Source of the DNA: JBBPZA01 sp963728925 | Lineage (GTDB): Bacteria; Actinomycetota; Thermoleophilia; Solirubrobacterales; Solirubrobacteraceae | Direction: 5' to 3' | DNA: 64,000 bases | NCBI GenBank assembly: GCA_963728925.1 | Contig: CAVSMB010000005.1 | Span: 62,001 to 126,000 of the forward strand | Shown here: positions 17,527 through 26,000 of the stretch, piece by piece | Layout of the letters: each line of letters starts with the position of its first letter | How positions within the stretch are numbered: position 1 is the stretch's first letter | Notes under the pieces: generated by a model | Seen by the model: only the letters and a program-made list of their open reading frames with translations | Database searches by the model: none | What the model was told of the DNA's origin: nothing | Translations under genes and position numbers: made by a program

Positions 17527-17868
17527 ATGGCTCTGCAGATGTGCCCGCGCTGCGATTCCGGGCTCGTGCAGCCGCTGAGCTCCTCACGCAAGGCGGACGG
17601 CCTCCTGGCCGTCGAGCTGCGCTGCCCTGAGTGCGAGGCGCGTCTGCGGGTCAGCGCGACCGACGAGCAGGTCGTCGCCTACGAGGAGCACTGCGACCAG
17701 CTGCGCGCCGCGATGAAGCGCGACTACGAACGCTGCGTCACCGAGAGCATGGAGGCGCTCGCCGACATACTCGCCCGTGCGCTCGCCCTCGACCTCGTCA
17801 GCGCCGACGACTTCGCCGCCGGCCGGCTGCACTCGCCGGCCGCCCGGCGCCTGCGGCCCGCGCGCTGA
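17527..17868 (+). CDS. Small zinc-ribbon protein
   Basis: 113 residues. Two CxxC knuckles, CPRC near residue 7 and CPEC near residue 37, make a zinc ribbon. A helical region with acidic and Cys residues (YEEHCDQLRAAMKRDYERC) follows. It may bind nucleic acid or protein, but no function can be assigned. ATG 17527 has TAGGGT at 17515-17520 six nt upstream, so the transcript is probably leaderless. It converges with the moaD-like gene. Confidence 0.7.
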   Translation: MALQMCPRCDSGLVQPLSSSRKADGLLAVELRCPECEARLRVSATDEQVVAYEEHCDQLRAAMKRDYERCVTESMEALADILARALALDLVSADDFAAGRLHSPAARRLRPAR

Positions 17869-17877
17869 GCGGCGGCG

Positions 17878-18153
17878 CTACGCCCCGCCCGCGACCGCGG
17901 GCAGGATCGTTATCTCGTCGCCGTCGGTGATCGATGTGTCCAGGCCATCCAAGAAGCGGATGTCCTCCCCACCGACGTAGACGTTGACGAAGCGACGCAG
18001 CCCCCCGTCCTCGGAGATCCGGTCGCGCAGGTCGCCGAACTGCTCGTAGAGCGAGTCCAGCGCCTCGCCGATCGTCTCGCCTTCGACGTCGGCCTCGGCC
18101 ACGCCGCCCGCAGCGGCGCGCAGCTGGCTCGGGATCTTGACGGTGGCCGCCAT
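17878..18153 (-). CDS. MoaD/ThiS-like (CysO-type) sulfur carrier protein
   Basis: 91-residue ubiquitin-fold protein. It has the CysO-like stretch LRRFVNVYVGGEDIRFLDGL and the ending TILPAVAGGA. Such carriers are activated at a C-terminal Gly-Gly and hold sulfur as a thiocarboxylate. Here one Ala follows the GG, so trimming would be needed first. It lies 23 nt behind the threonine synthase gene; a TAGGAT box nine nt before its ATG may give a second transcript. The pair is under a SAM-I riboswitch, so the delivered sulfur may go into methionine biosynthesis rather than cysteine or molybdopterin. Molybdopterin use cannot be excluded. Confidence 0.85.
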   Translation of the reverse strand: MAATVKIPSQLRAAAGGVAEADVEGETIGEALDSLYEQFGDLRDRISEDGGLRRFVNVYVGGEDIRFLDGLDTSITDGDEITILPAVAGGA

Positions 18154-18176
18154 GGGCGCGGGATCCTATCCGGAGC

Positions 18177-19436
18177 TCAGGCCGTGACGGCGCCAGGCAG
18201 CGCGGCCTCGAAGGAGGCCAGCGTCGGCTCGATGTCGTGGCGCTCGAACGTCCCTCGGGCGATGTCGATCGTCTTGAGCCCGTCGCCGGTGATGTAGAGC
18301 ACCACCCGCTCGCCGCTCGCGATCTCGCCACGCTCCGCGAGCTTGGCGAGCACGGCGGTGGTGACCCCCCCGGCGGTCTCGGTGAAGATGCCGGTCGTCT
18401 CGGCCAGGAGCCGCACTCCCGCGCGGATCTCGTCGTCGGTCACCGCGTCGATCCCGCCGCCCGTCCGGCGCGCGAGGTCGAGCGCGTAGGGGCCGTCGGC
18501 CGGGTTCCCGATGGCCAGCGACTTCGCGATCGTGTCGGGACGCACCGGGCGGCAGACGTCGTGGCCCGCCTCGAAGGCCTGGGCCACCGGCGAGCACCCG
18601 GCGGCCTGGGCACCGTGCATCGTGGGCACCGCGCCGGCGATGAGCCCGAGCTCGAGCCACTCCTCGAAGCCGCGGGCGACCTTGGTGAACAGCGACCCCG
18701 AGGCGACGGGCACGACGACGCGGTCGGGCGTCTCCCACCCGAGCTGCTCGGCGGTCTCGTAGGCGAGCGTCTTGGAGCCCTCGGCGTAGTAGGGGCGCAG
18801 GTTGACGTTGACGAAGGCCCAGTCCTCGTGCTCGGCCGACAGCTCGGTGCACAGCCGGTTGACGTCGTCGTAGGTGCCATTCACCGACACGAGCCGCGTG
18901 CCGTAGATGCCGGTCGCGAGGACCTTCTGCTCCTCGAGGTCGTGCGGGATGAAGACGTAGGAGTCCATCCCGTAGGCGGCGGCCGTCGCGGCCACCGAGT
19001 TGGCGAGGTTGCCGGTCGAGGCGCACGTCAGCGTGGTGAAGCCCAGCTCACGGGCGCGCGCCGCGCCGACGGCGACAACCCGGTCCTTGAAGGAGTGCGT
19101 CGGGTTGGCGGCGTCGTTCTTGACCCATACCTCCCCGAGCCCGAGGCGGTCGGCGAGGCGGTCGGCGAGCACCAGCGGCGTGCAGCCCACGGGAAGTCCT
19201 GCGCGGGAGGTGGAGCGCCTCGAGGTCCCGGGCTGGGCCGCCACGGGAAGGAAGTCCGCGTAGCGCCAGATGTTCTGCGGGCCGCCCTGGATACGCCGCC
19301 GCAGCGCGGCGAGGTCGACCGCTTCCGGAGCCGAGTAAGCGACCTCGAGCGGGCCGAAGCAGCGCTCGCAGACGTAATGGGCCTCGAGCGGGTACTCCGC
19401 TCCGCACTCCTTGCACCTCAACGCTTCCGCTGCCAT
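18177..19436 (-). CDS. thrC: Threonine synthase family PLP enzyme
   Basis: 419 residues. The classical reaction converts O-phosphohomoserine to threonine and phosphate. An N-terminal zinc-ribbon-like segment CKECG...CERCFG is followed by the PLP fold: the Schiff-base Lys is in NPTHSFKDR, and the phosphate-binding loop is in TCASTGNLANS. Start is ATG 19436 with GGAGGT nine nt upstream. The reading frame extends further but that sequence is the riboswitch leader. Control by S-adenosylmethionine and linkage to a sulfur carrier are unusual for a pure threonine enzyme and raise the possibility that it replaces the phosphate with sulfur to make homocysteine. Confidence 0.88.
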   Translation of the reverse strand: MAAEALRCKECGAEYPLEAHYVCERCFGPLEVAYSAPEAVDLAALRRRIQGGPQNIWRYADFLPVAAQPGTSRRSTSRAGLPVGCTPLVLADRLADRLGLGEVWVKNDAANPTHSFKDRVVAVGAARARELGFTTLTCASTGNLANSVAATAAAYGMDSYVFIPHDLEEQKVLATGIYGTRLVSVNGTYDDVNRLCTELSAEHEDWAFVNVNLRPYYAEGSKTLAYETAEQLGWETPDRVVVPVASGSLFTKVARGFEEWLELGLIAGAVPTMHGAQAAGCSPVAQAFEAGHDVCRPVRPDTIAKSLAIGNPADGPYALDLARRTGGGIDAVTDDEIRAGVRLLAETTGIFTETAGGVTTAVLAKLAERGEIASGERVVLYITGDGLKTIDIARGTFERHDIEPTLASFEAALPGAVTA

Positions 19437-19444
19437 ATAGATCG

Positions 19445-19476
19445 ACCTCCGCCGCCGGTCCGCGTGTGGCAGAGGT
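19445..19476 (-). promoter_or_regulatory. Shine-Dalgarno sequestering hairpin of the thrC riboswitch
   Basis: In the transcript ACCTCTGCC (19468-19476) pairs along its full nine bases (one G-U) with GGCGGAGGT (19445-19453), across a 14-nt loop. The 3' arm contains the GGAGG ribosome-binding site of thrC. This is a natural expression platform for translational OFF control when SAM is bound. Confidence 0.75.
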
Positions 19477-19493
19477 CTCGAGGGATCACTCTG

Positions 19494-19583
19494 TCCACAT
19501 CTCGAAGGAATTGCCACCGTTTCCGCAAGCGGATGGTTGGCGGGGTTTCGTAGGGCCAGTCCCTCCACCCCTCTTGATGCGTC
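19494..19583 (-). promoter_or_regulatory. SAM-I (S-box) riboswitch aptamer
   Basis: The minus strand carries the S-box core in order: P1 5' strand CGCATC, AAGAG, GTGGAGGGACTGGCCC, GAAACCC, GCCAACC, a P3 hairpin CCGCTTGCGG, GGTGGCAATTCC and P1 3' strand GATGTG. P1 closes as six pairs with one G-U. S-adenosylmethionine binding normally turns genes off. It lies about 60 nt upstream of thrC and is followed by the Shine-Dalgarno hairpin at 19445-19476. Confidence 0.93.
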
Positions 19584-19674
19584 CAGCTATGTGCCCCGGG
19601 AGGATAGCGGACGGCGCAGGTAGAATCGAGCCAGGAACCCACCACCATGCTGACCGACGAGCCGCGAAGTCCCC

Positions 19675-20670
19675 ATGCCGAGCCTCCCGAAGCCACGCCT
19701 TCGTCGGTCAGGCCGTTCGCGCGGCGAGGTCGGCGCCGCACCTGAGCCCGAGACCCCGAACGTCGAGGTCATCGAGCACGCCGGCCTGCGCTGGATCAAC
19801 ATCCATCGCCCGCGGCCGATCGATCGCGCGTGGCTCGAGGAGCACTTCGACTTCCACCCGCTCGACATCGAGGACGTGTTCTCGCGCAACCAGCGGCCGA
19901 AGATCGACGAGTACGACGACTACCTGTTCATCGTCCTGCACTTCCCGCGCTTCGACAAGCAGATCCAGCGGCTCAACGCCGCCGAGCTCGACGTCTTCGT
20001 CGGCCCCGACTACCTGCTGACGATCCCCAACGAGCCGCTGCAGCCGGTCGACTACCTCTTCGAGCGCTGCCGGGCACGCGAAGACGTCCGCGACCAGCTC
20101 TTCTCCAAGGGCCCGGGCTACCTGCTCTACAAGATCGTCGACGACTCCGTCGACGCGAGCTTCCCGATGCTGCGCAAGATGGGCAACAAGCTCGAGCGCA
20201 TCGAGAACGAGATCTTCGAGGGCCGCTCCTCGGAGGTCGTGCGCGACATCTCCAACGTCAAGCAGGAGATCATCAACTTCCGGAAGATCATCCGGCCCCA
20301 GCGCGCGGTCGTCGGCGACCTGGAGCGCACCAAGTCGCGCTACATCGACGCCGAGCTGGACATCTACTTCGATGACATCAACGACGCGTCCGAGCGCGTC
20401 TGGCAGATGCTCGAGGGCTACAAGGAGACCGTCGAGGCGCTCGAGTCGACCAACGAGTCGGTGCTGAGCCACCGCGTCAACGACATCCTGCTCGTCCTCA
20501 CGGCGATCAGCGTCGTCGTCCTGCCGCTGACCCTCGTGGCGAGCATCTTCGGGATGAACGTGCAGGTCCCGGGCGAGGGGTCGATCACGGCGTTCTGGGT
20601 CATCGTCGTCGCCATGCTCGCCCTGCTGGGCGGCATGCTCGCCTACTTCCGCCGTCGCAACTGGCTCTAG
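19675..20670 (+). CDS. corA: CorA-type magnesium/cobalt transporter
   Basis: 331 residues. A large cytoplasmic domain is followed by a long coiled helix (LESTNESVLSHRVNDILL) and two C-terminal transmembrane helices, with the selectivity motif GMN in SIFGMNVQVPGEGS between them and the basic tail FRRRNWL. This is the complete family layout. ATG 19675 starts a short basic N-terminal extension that may be partly non-native. It is divergent from thrC, and the lipid kinase gene follows 15 bp later. Confidence 0.93.
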   Translation: MPSLPKPRLRRSGRSRGEVGAAPEPETPNVEVIEHAGLRWINIHRPRPIDRAWLEEHFDFHPLDIEDVFSRNQRPKIDEYDDYLFIVLHFPRFDKQIQRLNAAELDVFVGPDYLLTIPNEPLQPVDYLFERCRAREDVRDQLFSKGPGYLLYKIVDDSVDASFPMLRKMGNKLERIENEIFEGRSSEVVRDISNVKQEIINFRKIIRPQRAVVGDLERTKSRYIDAELDIYFDDINDASERVWQMLEGYKETVEALESTNESVLSHRVNDILLVLTAISVVVLPLTLVASIFGMNVQVPGEGSITAFWVIVVAMLALLGGMLAYFRRRNWL

Positions 20671-20685
20671 GGGCGGTGTAACGCC

Positions 20686-21702
20686 GTGGGCCGGGAGGTG
20701 TTCGAGGGCGCGATGGCCGCTCCGCCTCTCGAGTCGCTCGAGCGACTCGCGCAATCCGCCGCGGCGCTGACGAGCGACGCCCCGCGCAAGCGGATGCTGG
20801 TCATCGTCAACCCCTACGCGACCACGGTCTCCGACCGCCTCAAGAACCTCGTGGTCTACGCGCTGCGCGGCCGCTACGAGGTCGAGGCGGTGGACACCGA
20901 GCGCAAGGGACATGCCACGCAGCTCTGCCGCGAGGCCTCCCTCCAGGGCTACGACGTCGCGGTCGCCTTCGGCGGCGACGGGACGGTCAACGAGGCGGCC
21001 AACGGCCTCGCGGGCTCGACCACGGCGCTCAGCGTGCTGCCGGGCGGGTCCAACAACGTCTTCTGCAAGGTCCTCGGGATCCCCAACGAGATCGTCGACG
21101 CCACCGAGCACCTCCTGCGGATCGCCGACGCCTGGCATCCGCGCCATGTCGACCTCGGCCGGGTCAACGGCCGCGCGTTCACCTTCACCGCGGGGTACGG
21201 CCTCGACGCGAGCGTCGTCGAGCGCGTCGACCGCCACCCTCACCTCAAGGCGCGCTTCGGCCCCTACTACTTCACCTACGCCGCGGTGACGACGTTCATG
21301 CGCCGCTACCTCGTCGATCCTCCGCGCATCGAGGTCGAGGTCGACGGCAAGCGCGTCGAGGGGATCACGGCGATCGTCCAGAGCGTGCGTCCCTACACCT
21401 ACTTCAAGAGCCGCCCGATCGAGGTGGCCGAGGACCTCGCGCTCGACGACGGGACGCTCGCCGGCGCCGTGCTCGAGCGGGCGGGCCCGGTCGACATGCC
21501 GACCGTGACGTGGCGCGCGTTCTCGTCCCGAGCGCGGCTGCTGCGTCACCGTCAGGTGACGGGCTTTCGCGGAGTCACGTCCCTCGAGGCCCGCTCGCTC
21601 GACGGGCGCCCTATCCCACTCCAGGTCGACGGGGACCACATCGGCGACACGGCGCACGCCCGCTACGAGGTCCTCCCCGGCGCACTGCTGGTCGTCGCCT
21701 GA
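20686..21702 (+). CDS. Diacylglycerol kinase-family lipid kinase
   Basis: 338 residues from GTG 20686 (ATG 20713 is also possible). The catalytic motif FGGDGTVNEAANGL and LPGGSNNVF are those of the DAGK_cat/YegS family, which phosphorylates diacylglycerol or related lipids with ATP. The first strand MLVIVNPYAT is typical too. The C-terminal beta domain is present (QVDGDHIGDT). It sits in a chain corA, kinase, DUF2510 gene, sulfurtransferase with gaps of 15, -1 and 4 bp, so one transcript is likely. Confidence 0.88.
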   Translation: MGREVFEGAMAAPPLESLERLAQSAAALTSDAPRKRMLVIVNPYATTVSDRLKNLVVYALRGRYEVEAVDTERKGHATQLCREASLQGYDVAVAFGGDGTVNEAANGLAGSTTALSVLPGGSNNVFCKVLGIPNEIVDATEHLLRIADAWHPRHVDLGRVNGRAFTFTAGYGLDASVVERVDRHPHLKARFGPYYFTYAAVTTFMRRYLVDPPRIEVEVDGKRVEGITAIVQSVRPYTYFKSRPIEVAEDLALDDGTLAGAVLERAGPVDMPTVTWRAFSSRARLLRHRQVTGFRGVTSLEARSLDGRPIPLQVDGDHIGDTAHARYEVLPGALLVVA

Positions 21703-22184
21703 TGACGGCGCCCGGCTGGTACCCAGACCCCGAGGCTCCGCAGCGTCAGCGCTGGTGGGACGGCGCGCGCTGGACCGAGCACATCGCCTCGACCGGCTAC
21801 GGCCCCGTCGTCCCGCGCGCTCCCATGTCGCCGGAGTCCGCGCGCCAATGGGCGATGCTCGCCCACCTCTCGGCCTTCGCCGGGCTGATCATAGGCTTCA
21901 GCTTCCTCGGCCCGCTCGTCGTCTACCTGATCAAGAAGGACGAGGACGCCTTCGTCGCCGACCAGGCCCGCGAGGCGCTGAACTTCAACCTCTCCGCCCT
22001 GCTCTACTTCGCGGTTGCCGGGATCCTCACCTTCGTCCTCATCTTCGTGATCATCGGCCTGCTCTTCATCCCCCTGATCCTCGCGATGGCCGTCGGGTGG
22101 GTCGTGCTCGTGATCGTCGCCGCGGTGGCGGCAAATCGCGGCCAGGCCTACCGCTACCCACTGACCATCCGCTTCGTGAGCTGA
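21702..22184 (+). CDS. DUF2510/DUF4870 membrane protein
   Basis: 160 residues. The N-terminus APGWYPDPEAPQRQRWWDG is a DUF2510 module (a Trp-rich actinobacterial motif). The rest, from SARQWAMLAHLSAFAG, is a DUF4870-type bundle of three to four helices with the conserved DQAREALNFN. Function unknown. The ATG overlaps the kinase stop (TGATG), implying translational coupling. Confidence 0.83.
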   Translation: MTAPGWYPDPEAPQRQRWWDGARWTEHIASTGYGPVVPRAPMSPESARQWAMLAHLSAFAGLIIGFSFLGPLVVYLIKKDEDAFVADQAREALNFNLSALLYFAVAGILTFVLIFVIIGLLFIPLILAMAVGWVVLVIVAAVAANRGQAYRYPLTIRFVS

Positions 22185-22188
22185 GGTC

Positions 22189-23061
22189 GTGGCCGATCCG
22201 CTCGTCGACGCCGAGTGGCTGGTCGCGCACCATCGCGATCCCGAGCTCGTCGTGCTCGACGCGACGGCGCTGCTCGCGGTCGCGCAGTTCGATCACGACT
22301 ACCGCGTCGAAAGCGGCCGTCCCGGTTGGCTGACGGGCCACGTCCCCGGCGCGCTGCACGCCGACCTGCTCGATGGCCCACTGTCTGACCAGAGCTCCAC
22401 CCGTCACTACACGCGCCCCAGCGCGAGCGACGCCGCACGCGAGCTCGAGCGACTGGGGGTGGGCGACAACCGCCGGGTGGTGACCTACGACCGCGTCGAG
22501 GGCAACTGGGCGGCGCGCCTGTGGTGGATGCTGCGCTGGCTCGGCGTCGACGCGCAGGTGCTCAACGGCGGATGGGAGGCGTGGCGGGCGGCCGGCGGAC
22601 CGGTCGCCACGGGCGACGCCGACGAGCGACGGGTGTCGCGCGGATCGCTGACCGTGCGCGAGCGCCCCGGGCTGTGGGCGGACCGGGGCGACGTCGAAGC
22701 GGCGCTCACCGGCGAGCGCCCCGGTACGGCGCTGGTCTGCGCGCTCACCGCCGGCGTGTTCTCGGGCGAGGCGCCGAGCCGCTATACCCGCCGTGGCCAC
22801 ATCCCCGGCAGCGCCAACCTGCCCGCGGGCGACCTGCTCGACGCCGAGGGCCACCAGCTCGACCTCGACGCGCTGGGCGAGCGGGTCACCGCGGCCCTCG
22901 GGGAGCCCGAGCGCGTCGTGCTCTACTGCGGTGGCGGCATCTCGGCGAGCGCCGATGCGCTCGCCCTTACGCGGCTGGGAATCGAGGACGTGGCCGTCTA
23001 TGACGGCTCGCTGGAGGAATGGTCGGCCGATACGGCGCTGCCGCTCGACCTCGGGCGGTAG
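22189..23061 (+). CDS. Thiosulfate/3-mercaptopyruvate sulfurtransferase
   Basis: 290-residue tandem rhodanese. The N-terminal inactive domain begins VVLDATALLA and contains GRPGWLTGHVPGALHADL. The C-terminal domain has GHIPGSANLPAGDL and the active-site Cys in VVLYCGGGISASADAL (CGGGIS loop). The CxGxGxT/S loop favours 3-mercaptopyruvate or thiosulfate, but the sequence does not decide. Start is GTG 22189. It could feed sulfur to the MoaD-like carrier 4 kb away, though they are on opposite strands. Confidence 0.88.
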   Translation: MADPLVDAEWLVAHHRDPELVVLDATALLAVAQFDHDYRVESGRPGWLTGHVPGALHADLLDGPLSDQSSTRHYTRPSASDAARELERLGVGDNRRVVTYDRVEGNWAARLWWMLRWLGVDAQVLNGGWEAWRAAGGPVATGDADERRVSRGSLTVRERPGLWADRGDVEAALTGERPGTALVCALTAGVFSGEAPSRYTRRGHIPGSANLPAGDLLDAEGHQLDLDALGERVTAALGEPERVVLYCGGGISASADALALTRLGIEDVAVYDGSLEEWSADTALPLDLGR

Positions 23062-23077
23062 GGCCTCCCGGAGTCGC

Positions 23078-23428
23078 TCAGCGGGGCGGCACGACGCAGA
23101 CGAATCCGAGGTCCTCGTCGCCGAGCGCCTCGAAGCAGTGGCGCTCGTCGCCCGCGACGTAGACGACGTCGCCCTCGCCCACCTCGTGGGTGTCCTCACC
23201 GAGGGTCACTTTCGCCCGGCCGGCGAGGATCACGACACCGTGGTCGTGGGGATGCGCCTCCCGCGCTGTGCGCCCGCCGGCGGGCACGTGGAAGTAGCGC
23301 ACGCGGTAGTGCGGCGCCCCCTCGGGCGCGCCGATGAGCTCGTGCTTCTCGACCCCGGCGAGCTCGGGATCCTCGTAGGCGCGCGGCTCCACGCCCTCCC
23401 AGCGATGCGGCCCGGTCTTCCGATGCAC
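23078..23428 (-). CDS. Small cupin-domain protein
   Basis: About 116 residues with a single cupin barrel. Metal ligands fit HPHDHGVVILAG (motif 1 His residues) and the ERHCFEAL region (motif 2 His). A GTG at 23428 gives the shortest sensible start; the frame is open further back to 23527. It lies after rel on the same strand. Function unknown; such proteins may bind small ligands or act as dioxygenase-like enzymes. Confidence 0.7.
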   Translation of the reverse strand: MHRKTGPHRWEGVEPRAYEDPELAGVEKHELIGAPEGAPHYRVRYFHVPAGGRTAREAHPHDHGVVILAGRAKVTLGEDTHEVGEGDVVYVAGDERHCFEALGDEDLGFVCVVPPR

Positions 23429-23555
23429 CGAACCCACGGTCAGGTACGGATGAGCCCCGCGAACCGTCGCTGGCAAGGAAGCAGCCGACGAAACGTGCTC
23501 TGCACGTGAGGAGCGATGACGGTGCACTCGGGCCCCGGATGGCGCGCGAGGCTCA

Positions 23556-26000
23556 TCAGACGGCGACGCCCGGGGTGACCCGGTAGGCGTCGAATACGCC
23601 GTCGACGTTGCGCAGGCGGCTGACCGTCGCGTTGAGTCCCTGAGCGTCCCCGACCTCGACGACGAAGCGGTTGCGCACCATCTGATCCGAGACGACGCAG
23701 CGCGCCTCCAGGATGTTCACCCCGGCCTCGGCGAAGGTGCGCGAGAGGTCCTCGAGCAGGCGGTGGCGGTCCCAGGCGTCGACGTGCAGTTCGACGCGGA
23801 AGGCGGTCTCCCCCTCGCTCTCCCACGCCACCGCGGTGAAGCGCTCGGGGTCCTTGCGCAGGGCCGCGACGTTGGGGCAGTCCTCGCGGTGGATGGTGAT
23901 GCCGCGGCCGAGCGAGATGTAGCCGGCGATCGGGTCGCCGGGCACCGGGCGGCAGCACTTCGCGAGCCGCAGCATGACGTCGTCGACGCCCTGCACGCGG
24001 ATGCCGTACTGCGAGGACGAGGCCGAGGGGCGACGGCTGCGCGCGCGCCGGCCGGTCAGCAGGTCGTCGGCCGCGGTGGGCTCGCCCCCGGCCGCGTCGC
24101 CCTGCTTGAGGCGCTGCATGACCTTGTTGACGACGACCTTGGGCGAGATCTTCGCGCCGCCCAGCGCGATATAGAAGTCGTCGGCCTTCTTGAAGCCCAT
24201 CTCCTTGGTGACGTGGGCCAGCAGCGGCGACCCGATGATCTTCTGGGCGGGAAGGCCCTGGCGGCGCAGGTGCTCCTGGAGCAGCTCGCGGCCCGCGTGC
24301 TCGGTGTCCTTGCGCGACTCGGCCTTGAACCACTGCTTGATCTTGTTGCGCGCGCGGGTCGTCTTGACCATCGCGATCCAGTCGCGCGAGGGCCCGCGCT
24401 CGCGCTTGGAGGTCAGGACCTCGACGATGTCGCCGGACTTGAGCTCGTAGTGCAGGGGGACGATCTTGCCGTTGACCTTCGACCCGACGCAGCGGTGGCC
24501 GACGTCGGTGTGGATCTCGTAGGCGAAGTCCAGGGGGGTCGCGCCCGCCGCGAGCGACTTGACCTCCCCCTTGGGGGTGAAGACGAAGACCTCGTCCTCG
24601 AAGAGGTCGACCTTGAGCGTCTCCATGAACTCCCGGGGGTCTGAGAGCTCCTGCTGCCAGTCGAGCAGGCGCCGCAGCCAGCGCATCTTGCCGTCGCCCT
24701 CGGCCGGAATGCCGGGCTTGCCGCCCGAGCCCTCAGCCACCTTGTAGATCCAGTGCGCGGCGACGCCGAACTCGGCCATGTCGTGCATCTCGCGCGTGCG
24801 GATCTGGATCTCCAGCGGCCGCCCCTCGGGCCCGATGACCGTCGTGTGCAGCGACTGGTACATGTTGAACTTCGGCATCGCGATGAAGTCCTTGAAGCGG
24901 CCGGGCAGCGGCTTCCACAGCGAGTGGATGACCCCCACCGCGCCGTAGCAGTCCTTCACCGAGTCGACGATCACCCGCATGGCCGTGAGGTCGTAGATCT
25001 CGTTGAACTCGCGGTCCTTCTTGGTCATCTTCGAGTAGATCGAGTAGAAGTGCTTGGCGCGGCCGGAGATCTCCGCGTTGATGCCGAGCGCCTCGAGCTC
25101 CTTGGCGAGGTAGTCGCCCGCCTTGGTGACGTAGCGCTCGCGCTCGGTGCGCTGCTGGCTGACGAGGTCCTTGATCTCGCGGTACTTGCGCGGGTGCAGC
25201 GTCGAGAACGCGAGGTCCTCGAGCTCCCACTTGATCGCGTGGATGCCGAGCCGGTGCGCGATCGGCGCGTAGATGTCCAGCGTCTCCTTGGCCTTGTCGA
25301 TCTGCTTCTGCTTGGGCATCGCGCCGATCGTGCGCATGTTGTGGAGGCGGTCGGCGAGCTTGATGAGCACGACGCGGATGTCGCTCGCCATCGCGACCAT
25401 CATCTTGCGGTAGTTCTCGGCCTGCGCCTCGTCGCGCGACTGGAAGGTGATCCCGGTCAGCTTGGTGACGCCGTCGACCAGCCCGGAGACCTCCTCGCCG
25501 AACTGCTCGGAGACCTCCTCGATCGAGGCCGAGGTGTCCTCGACGGTGTCGTGGAGCAGGGCGGCGCACAGCGTCTCGGTGTCCAGGCGCATCCCCGCGC
25601 AGATCTTCGCGACGCCGACCGGGTGGGTGATGAAGTCCTCGCCCGACTTGCGGCGCTGGTCAGCGTGGTGCTCGCAGGCGAACACGAAGGCCGCCTCGAC
25701 CCGGGCGCGGTCGATCTCGAGCGCTGCCTCGCCCGCGTGCTCCTCGACGATCGCCATGAGGTCGGAGAGCAGGCGGCGCTCGGTGTCGGTGAGATCCGTG
25801 CGCCGGACGGGCGGCGAGGCCGGTTCGTGGGTGACCGTGTCGACCGGGAGTCGCTGGTGGGTGGAGGCGCGCGTCGCGCCGTTCCCCTCGCGGCCGGCTT
25901 CAGCTTCGGCCCCGTCGCCGTTGGGCGGCCGCACGGGGTCGGCGCCCGGAGCGAGGAGCTCCTTGCTCACGCTGCTCGTGCTGTCGACTCGCCGAGGCAT
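23556..26000 (-). CDS. rel: RelA/SpoT-type (p)ppGpp synthetase/hydrolase
   Basis: Bifunctional stringent-response enzyme, 814 residues. Domain order: a non-conserved 65-residue N-terminus, the HD hydrolase domain (LLHDTVEDT, LADRLHNMRT), the synthetase domain (FKDFIAMPKFNMYQSLHT), a TGS domain (VFVFTPKGEVKSL), a helical region with the Cys pair LAKCCRPVPGDPI, and a C-terminal ACT domain. Hydrolase and synthetase motifs are both intact, as in the single Rel of actinobacteria. Its 5' end overlaps the 3' end of recJ by 34 bp, so coexpression is likely. Confidence 0.95.
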   Translation of the reverse strand: MPRRVDSTSSVSKELLAPGADPVRPPNGDGAEAEAGREGNGATRASTHQRLPVDTVTHEPASPPVRRTDLTDTERRLLSDLMAIVEEHAGEAALEIDRARVEAAFVFACEHHADQRRKSGEDFITHPVGVAKICAGMRLDTETLCAALLHDTVEDTSASIEEVSEQFGEEVSGLVDGVTKLTGITFQSRDEAQAENYRKMMVAMASDIRVVLIKLADRLHNMRTIGAMPKQKQIDKAKETLDIYAPIAHRLGIHAIKWELEDLAFSTLHPRKYREIKDLVSQQRTERERYVTKAGDYLAKELEALGINAEISGRAKHFYSIYSKMTKKDREFNEIYDLTAMRVIVDSVKDCYGAVGVIHSLWKPLPGRFKDFIAMPKFNMYQSLHTTVIGPEGRPLEIQIRTREMHDMAEFGVAAHWIYKVAEGSGGKPGIPAEGDGKMRWLRRLLDWQQELSDPREFMETLKVDLFEDEVFVFTPKGEVKSLAAGATPLDFAYEIHTDVGHRCVGSKVNGKIVPLHYELKSGDIVEVLTSKRERGPSRDWIAMVKTTRARNKIKQWFKAESRKDTEHAGRELLQEHLRRQGLPAQKIIGSPLLAHVTKEMGFKKADDFYIALGGAKISPKVVVNKVMQRLKQGDAAGGEPTAADDLLTGRRARSRRPSASSSQYGIRVQGVDDVMLRLAKCCRPVPGDPIAGYISLGRGITIHREDCPNVAALRKDPERFTAVAWESEGETAFRVELHVDAWDRHRLLEDLSRTFAEAGVNILEARCVVSDQMVRNRFVVEVGDAQGLNATVSRLRNVDGVFDAYRVTPGVAV

